33,538 nt of DNA. It comes from Nocardia thailandica NBRC 100428. Its GTDB lineage: Bacteria; Actinomycetota; Actinomycetes; Mycobacteriales; Mycobacteriaceae. Below, one piece after another: positions 29,463 through 33,538 of the stretch; position 1 is the first letter of the stretch, and each line of letters starts with the position of its first letter. The translations under genes were made by a program, and so were the position numbers. The DNA is taken from positions 1-33,538 of the forward strand of contig NZ_BAGK01000172.1 in NCBI RefSeq assembly GCF_000308795.1, given 5' to 3'. A model generated the notes under the pieces. The model worked only from the letters and a program-made list of their open reading frames with translations, searched no databases and had not been told where the DNA came from.

Positions 29463-30548
29463 GTGCCGGAGATCGTGCGTGGCATCGTCGCTCGCAGCGT
29501 CAAAGCACCTGTCGAACTGGTCGACATCGTCATCCCCGACCCCGGCCCGCACGACGTGGTGGTCCGGGTGCAGGCCTGCGGGGTCTGCCACACCGACCTG
29601 CACTACCGCGAGGGCGGGATCAACGACGAGTTCCCCTTCCTGCTCGGTCACGAGGCCGCGGGCGTGGTGGAGACGGTCGGCGATCAGGTCGGGCACGTCG
29701 CCCCCGGCGACTTCGTCGTGCTGAACTGGCGCGCCACCTGCGGCGAGTGCCGGGCGTGCCGCCGCGGCCGCCCGTGGTACTGCTTCGACAGCCACAACGC
29801 GAGCGTCCCGATGACGCTCACCGACGGCACCGCGCTGAGCCCGGCGCTGGGCATCGGGGCCTTCGCCGACAAGACCCTGGTCCACGAGCGCCAGTGCACC
29901 AAGGTCGATCCGGAGACCGATCCCGCCGTGGCCGGCCTGCTCGGCTGCGGCGTGATGGCGGGCATCGGCGCGGCGATCAACACCGGCGCGGTCTCGCGCG
30001 GCGACACGGTCGCGGTCATCGGCTGCGGCGGCGTCGGCGACGCGGCCGTCGCGGGCGCCCGGCTGGCCGGGGCCTCGACCATCGTCGCCGTCGACCGGGA
30101 CCCGCGGAAACTGCGGTGGGCGACCGAGTTCGGCGCGACCCACACCGTGGACGCGAGCACCGAGGACGTGGTCGAGCGGATCAAGGAACTCACCGGCGGT
30201 TTCGGCGCCGACGTGGTCATCGAGGCGGTCGGCAGACCGGAGACCTGGAAGCAGGCGTTCTACGCCCGCGACCTGGCGGGCACCGTCGTGCTCGTCGGCG
30301 TGCCCACCCCGGACATGACGCTGGAGATGCCGCTGATCGACCTGTTCTCCCACGGCGGCGCGCTCAAGTCGTCCTGGTACGGCGACAGCCTGCCCGAACG
30401 CGACTTCCCCGTGCTGATCGACCTGTACCGCCAGGGCAGGCTGCCACTGGACAAGTTCGTCAGCGAGCGGATCGCGCTCGACGGGGTCGAGCAGGCCTTC
30501 GCCGCGATGCACGACGGCGCGGTGCTGCGCTCGGTGGTGGTCTGGTGA
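29463..30548 (+). CDS. mscR: S-(hydroxymethyl)mycothiol dehydrogenase / mycothiol-dependent formaldehyde dehydrogenase
   Basis: 361 aa class III-type zinc alcohol dehydrogenase. Catalytic zinc ligands are Cys42 (GVCHTD), His63-Glu64 (LGHEAAG) and Cys162 (LLGCGVMAG); the structural zinc is held by Cys93, 96, 99 and 107. The NAD site is GCGGVG (187-192). The sequence closely resembles mycobacterial MscR, which oxidises the formaldehyde-mycothiol adduct and reduces S-nitrosomycothiol. Start VPEIVRG is GTG 29463. It overlaps the following MBL gene by 4 nt (GTGA), the same pair as Rv2259-Rv2260 (recalled). Confidence 0.93.
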   Translation: MPEIVRGIVARSVKAPVELVDIVIPDPGPHDVVVRVQACGVCHTDLHYREGGINDEFPFLLGHEAAGVVETVGDQVGHVAPGDFVVLNWRATCGECRACRRGRPWYCFDSHNASVPMTLTDGTALSPALGIGAFADKTLVHERQCTKVDPETDPAVAGLLGCGVMAGIGAAINTGAVSRGDTVAVIGCGGVGDAAVAGARLAGASTIVAVDRDPRKLRWATEFGATHTVDASTEDVVERIKELTGGFGADVVIEAVGRPETWKQAFYARDLAGTVVLVGVPTPDMTLEMPLIDLFSHGGALKSSWYGDSLPERDFPVLIDLYRQGRLPLDKFVSERIALDGVEQAFAAMHDGAVLRSVVVW

Positions 30549-31171
30549 CCGCGCGGCTCGAGCGGGTCGTCACCTCGGGCGTCTTCCGCCTCGACGGCGG
30601 CGAATGGGACGTCGACAACAACGTCTGGCTGATCGGCGACGACGACGAGGTGCTCGTCGTCGACGCGGCCCACGACGCGGACGCCATCGCGGCCGCGGTC
30701 GGCGGGCGCACGGTCACGGCGGTGCTGTGCACCCACGGGCACAACGACCACGTGACGGTCGCGCCCGAGCTGGGCGAGCGCCTCGACGCGCCGGTGCTGC
30801 TGCATCCGGCGGACGAGCCGCTGTGGCGGATGACCCATCCCGAGGCGGGGTACCGTTCCCTCGACGGCACCGACCGGATCACCGTGGCGGGCACCGACAT
30901 CGACATCCTGCACACCCCGGGCCACTCCCCCGGCTCGGTGAGCCTGTACCTGCCGGAGCTGGGCGCGCTGCTCACCGGCGACACCCTGTTCGCCGGCGGG
31001 CCCGGGGCGACGGGCCGCTCGTTCTCCGACTTCGGCACCATCATCGACTCCATCCGCGACCGGCTGCTCACGCTCCCGGAGGAGACGACCGTGCACACCG
31101 GCCACGGGGACGGCACCACCATCGGCGCGGAGAAACCCGCGCTGGCGGACTGGATCGCCCGCGGTCACTGA
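30545..31171 (+). CDS. MBL-fold metallohydrolase
   Basis: 208 aa. The metallo-beta-lactamase fold shows HGHNDH (His64, His66, Asp68, His69), [17 protein letters not shown] and HTGHGDGTT, a full binuclear-metal set of glyoxalase II type. Coupled to mscR by an overlapping stop/start. It probably hydrolyses the S-formyl-mycothiol or another mycothiol thioester made by the dehydrogenase; that function is inferred from context and family. Cytoplasmic, no signal peptide. Confidence 0.92.
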   Translation: MTARLERVVTSGVFRLDGGEWDVDNNVWLIGDDDEVLVVDAAHDADAIAAAVGGRTVTAVLCTHGHNDHVTVAPELGERLDAPVLLHPADEPLWRMTHPEAGYRSLDGTDRITVAGTDIDILHTPGHSPGSVSLYLPELGALLTGDTLFAGGPGATGRSFSDFGTIIDSIRDRLLTLPEETTVHTGHGDGTTIGAEKPALADWIARGH

Positions 31172-31197
31172 CCGCGGGCGGGGCCTCGCCGGTTTCG

Positions 31198-31653
31198 TCA
31201 GAGGATCGCGAACGCGACGACCAGGCCGAGGGCGAAGTGCGCCGCCGCCACCACGAGCACCTGCGGGCTGTAGGTGTCGGCGTGCAGCACCCGGCCGATG
31301 TCGATGCCGGTGACCTTCTCGATGACCCGCACCGAGATCACCTGGGCGATGATGCCGACCAGGCCGTAGATCGAGGCCGCGATGAGTCCCTGCGAGAGCT
31401 TGCCGACCCCGCCGGTCGCCATCACCGAGAACACGACGATGAAGGCCATGCTGATCATGCCGGCGGCCGAGGCGATGATGGCGTTCGGCTTGCCCGCGAT
31501 GACCAGGTCGCGCAGCTTGCCCGGGGTGGTCAGGTCGATGGCGAAGAAGCCGATGAGCATCAGCACCAGGCCGATGAGGCAGTAGAGGATGATGGCGCCG
31601 ACGCCTTCACCGAGTGCGCTCCAGAAACCCGATTCGAGGGCGAGGGCGGTCAT
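31198..31653 (-). CDS. DUF350 (YjfL-like) membrane protein
   Basis: 151 aa with four hydrophobic helices (about 18-38, 57-79, 86-106, 128-150). The FFAIDLTTPGKLRDLVIAGKPNAIIASAAGMISMAFIVVFS region contains the DUF350 Asp/Pro and Asn landmarks; the second half repeats the layout (IDIGRVLHADTYSPQVLVVAAAHFALGL). DUF350 proteins recur next to YgiC-type ATP-grasp enzymes, as here, 21 nt after the ligase gene. Function unknown, presumably membrane partner of that system. Confidence 0.9.
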   Translation of the reverse strand: MTALALESGFWSALGEGVGAIILYCLIGLVLMLIGFFAIDLTTPGKLRDLVIAGKPNAIIASAAGMISMAFIVVFSVMATGGVGKLSQGLIAASIYGLVGIIAQVISVRVIEKVTGIDIGRVLHADTYSPQVLVVAAAHFALGLVVAFAIL

Positions 31654-31674
31654 TGAGTGTCCTTTCGGGTCCGG

Positions 31675-32838
31675 TCAGTCGAGGATGCGGTGCGGGACGA
31701 AGGCGGAGCCGTCGTCGGTGATGAGCCCGGCGGTCTCGCGGATGCCGAGCCCGGCCGCGGCGTCACCGACCATCCACGCGCCGAGCACCGGGCGCATGCC
31801 GTCGAAGTCGGGCAGCGGGTCCAGCAGCTGGTAGACGAAGCCCTCCGCGCCGTACACGCCACCCGTCGCGGTCTCCATGCCCGCGCCGACGATGGTCATG
31901 TTGGCGCCCTCGCGGCCGAGTTTCGGCTTGCGGATGTACTCGGTCAGCTCGTGCGGGGAATCCAGGTACGCCGGAAGCAGATTCGGGTGCCCCGGGTACA
32001 TCTCCCACAGCACGGCCAGGATGGCCTTGTTCGACAGCAGCGTCTTCCACAGCGGCTCGATCCACGCGGTCGCGGGGATGGACGAGACGACCTGCTTGCC
32101 GAAGTCGTCGTCGAGCACCCACTCCCACGGGTAGAGCTTGAACACCGCGTCCATCGGCGCCTCGGCCAGGTCGACGAACCGGGTCAGCTCGGAGTCGAAG
32201 CCGATCTCCTCGATGGGCAGGGCGACGGTGTCGAAGCCCGCCTCGGCGGCGGTCTCCTGCATGTAGGCGGTGGTGACGTTGTCCTCGCCGGTGGCGTCGG
32301 CGCCCGACCAGGTGAAGTGGAGTTCGGTGCCGGGCAGCACGCTGCGGAACTCGCCCCAGCGCTCGACCAGCTTCTCGTGCAGCGAGTTCCACTGGTCGCC
32401 ACCCGGGTACACCTGCTGCAGCCAGTGCCACTGGATGATGCCCGCCTCGAGCAGCGAGGTCGGGGTGTCGGCGTTGTACTCGAGGAGCTTGGCCGGGCGC
32501 CGCGCGTCGTAGCGCAGATCGAAGCGACCGTAGACGTAGGGGTCGCCGCGCCGCCAGGATTCGGCGATCGGCCCCCAGCTCCATTCGGGCAGGCCGAAAT
32601 CGGCGAAGCGCTCGGTCAGCACGACGTGCTCGACGGCGTGCAGGCACATCGAGTGCAGCAGTTCCACGTCGGCCTCCAGGGCGAGGATCTCGTCCATGGA
32701 GAACTCGTAGTGCACCGACTCGTCCCAGTAGGGCCGCGGCTGACCGCTCGCGTCCCGGCCGGGCGAACCGTACACCAGCCCCTGGCTCTCCACGATCTGC
32801 TGCCACCCCGCCCGCGGGGTGGTCCGTACGCGTCGCAT
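31675..32838 (-). CDS. YgiC-like glutathionylspermidine-synthase-family ATP-grasp ligase
   Basis: 387 aa, almost the length of E. coli YgiC (386) and without the CHAP amidase domain of bifunctional Gsp. Visible family blocks are LEYNADTPTSLLEAG (about 115-130), VFKLYPWEW, WIEPLWKTLLSNKAILAVLWEMYPGHPNLLPAYL and KPKLGREGANM, with ATP-binding Lys and Arg/Glu, ending LGIRETAGLITDDGSAFVPH. The expected reaction is ATP-dependent amide-bond formation between a carboxylate and an amine; glutathione is absent in actinobacteria, so the substrate must differ. The start overlaps the stop of the upstream gene (ATGA). Confidence 0.92.
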   Translation of the reverse strand: MRRVRTTPRAGWQQIVESQGLVYGSPGRDASGQPRPYWDESVHYEFSMDEILALEADVELLHSMCLHAVEHVVLTERFADFGLPEWSWGPIAESWRRGDPYVYGRFDLRYDARRPAKLLEYNADTPTSLLEAGIIQWHWLQQVYPGGDQWNSLHEKLVERWGEFRSVLPGTELHFTWSGADATGEDNVTTAYMQETAAEAGFDTVALPIEEIGFDSELTRFVDLAEAPMDAVFKLYPWEWVLDDDFGKQVVSSIPATAWIEPLWKTLLSNKAILAVLWEMYPGHPNLLPAYLDSPHELTEYIRKPKLGREGANMTIVGAGMETATGGVYGAEGFVYQLLDPLPDFDGMRPVLGAWMVGDAAAGLGIRETAGLITDDGSAFVPHRILD

Positions 32839-33538
32839 CAGGAACTGCTCCCGCCCTTCGAGCTCGAGCCGAGGCCGCCGCGCTGGATCGTGGTGCCGCT
32901 CTTGGTCTTCACGGTCGCGTTGCGCGGGGCGACGGTGGTGCCGCCGGTGGGCGCCTTGCCGAGCGTGGTGGTTCCGCCGTAGTAGTAACGGTACTGCGGC
33001 CAGCCGAGAATGATCAGGTTGCCGTGGCCGCCGCTGTTGTCGCCGACGAAGCGCGGGTTGGCGCTGTTGCACTGGTCGTCGGGGACGACGATCTCCTGGC
33101 CGTTCTGGTCGACCTGGATGCAGGAGGCGGTGACCTGGTCCGGCGCGGTGAGCGCCCGGTAGGCCAGGTAGCCGCCGCCGACGAGCGCCGCGACACCGAC
33201 CACGGCGACGCCGCCGATCATCACGCGCTTGCGGGTGCGCTTCTTGGCCTCGGCCGCGGCGGCCGCCGCGCGCTCGGCGGCCTCGGCCTGTTTGCGCGCC
33301 TTGTCGCGGGCGCGGGCCTCGGCGACGGTCGGCGGGCGTGGGCGGGTCACGCCGGCCTCCTGCCTGCTGACCCGGCCGGGCCGCGGGCCCGCGTCCGCCT
33401 GCTGCTCCGCGCCGCCCGGTGCCACGGGCGGTTCGGCGCCGCCCTGCGGGGCGGGCGGCTGCCAGGCGGGGAGGTCCGAGGCGGGCTGCTGCCCCTCGGG
33501 CGGCCGCCAGGGCTCGGGCTCGCCCGTGGGCGAGCCCG
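32838..33538 (-). CDS. Single-pass membrane protein with YgiB-like (DUF1190-like) C-terminus (5' end outside window)
   Basis: At least 232 aa; the frame stays open to the right edge, so the N-terminus is not seen. A Pro/Gln/Gly-rich cytoplasmic part is followed by an Ala/Glu/Lys/Arg helix (ARARDKARKQAEAAERAAAAAAEAKKRTRKR). One membrane helix follows (VMIGGVAVVGVAALVGGGYLAY). The outer part has a Cys pair (ASCIQV...DDQCNSANPRF), a GWPQYRYYYGG stretch and the tail GTTIQRGGLGSSSKGGSSS. The CNSANP and RGG-x-G segments resemble those of E. coli YgiB from memory. The stop overlaps the ATP-grasp start. Confidence 0.8.
   Translation of the reverse strand, partial: GSPTGEPEPWRPPEGQQPASDLPAWQPPAPQGGAEPPVAPGGAEQQADAGPRPGRVSRQEAGVTRPRPPTVAEARARDKARKQAEAAERAAAAAAEAKKRTRKRVMIGGVAVVGVAALVGGGYLAYRALTAPDQVTASCIQVDQNGQEIVVPDDQCNSANPRFVGDNSGGHGNLIILGWPQYRYYYGGTTTLGKAPTGGTTVAPRNATVKTKSGTTIQRGGLGSSSKGGSSS

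Noticed and set aside
31172..31197. GGCG/CGCC pairing between the MBL and DUF350 stops
   Set aside because: Only 4 bp and not distinguishable from GC-rich background, so not called as a terminator.

Overview
The window is about 33.5 kb of very GC-rich chromosome (third codon positions almost always G or C) from a mycolic-acid actinobacterium, most likely Nocardia or a close relative. Evidence: the gene order smc, ftsY, amtB, glnK, glnD, ffh, rpsP, khpA, rimM, trmD, rplS, lepB, rnhB, a DUF2469 gene, yraN and a ComM-type ATPase follows the Mycobacterium tuberculosis block from smc to Rv2897c as I remember it. The protein sequences look nocardial, and a mycothiol-dependent dehydrogenase pair is present. 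No IS element, phage gene, CRISPR array, tRNA or rRNA was seen.

Layout, left to right. (1) 1-4.0 kb, minus strand: comM/yifB (cut by the window edge), yraN, DUF2469, rnhB, lepB, rplS. (2) 4.2-10.6 kb, an insertion relative to M. tuberculosis: a six-helix membrane protein and tex (minus), an acyl-CoA-synthetase-like ligase (minus) divergent from a GAF-LuxR regulator (plus), and a small VOC protein (plus). (3) 10.6-12.5 kb, minus: rpsP-khpA-rimM-trmD, packed with gaps of 0-4 nt. (4) 12.7-15.8 kb, minus: an amidohydrolase, ffh, and a small CxxC protein. (5) 15.9-20.2 kb, minus: amtB-glnK-glnD nitrogen module. (6) 20.5-28.8 kb: ftsY and smc (minus), with DUF2237 (plus), a secreted HAD phosphatase (minus) and a divergent tetR/NmrA pair between them. 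(7) 28.9-33.5 kb: a DUF1707 membrane protein, the mscR-MBL formaldehyde detoxification operon, and a minus-strand operon resembling enterobacterial ygiB-ygiC-yjfL.

Functions connect in three groups. Protein export and translation: Ffh, FtsY and LepB form the SRP and signal-peptidase route, while S16, L19, RimM, TrmD and KhpA serve ribosome and tRNA maturation. Nitrogen: AmtB, GlnK and GlnD form a sensor and transporter circuit with a GlnR-like box upstream. Chromosome and RNA maintenance: SMC, RNase HII, Tex and YraN.

The most interesting non-coding signals are these. An 18-bp perfect inverted repeat lies between glnK and glnD. Several genes appear leaderless, with a TANNNT hexamer ending 7-8 nt before the start codon (lepB, tex, VOC, ftsY, DUF2237). 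The rplS terminator has the lepB -10 hexamer built into its distal arm. An almost identical 21-bp promoter-like element precedes both rplS and rpsP. One CTAG supplies the stop codons of two convergent genes. The best candidate for an under-described system is the YgiB/YgiC/YjfL-like operon at the right edge.
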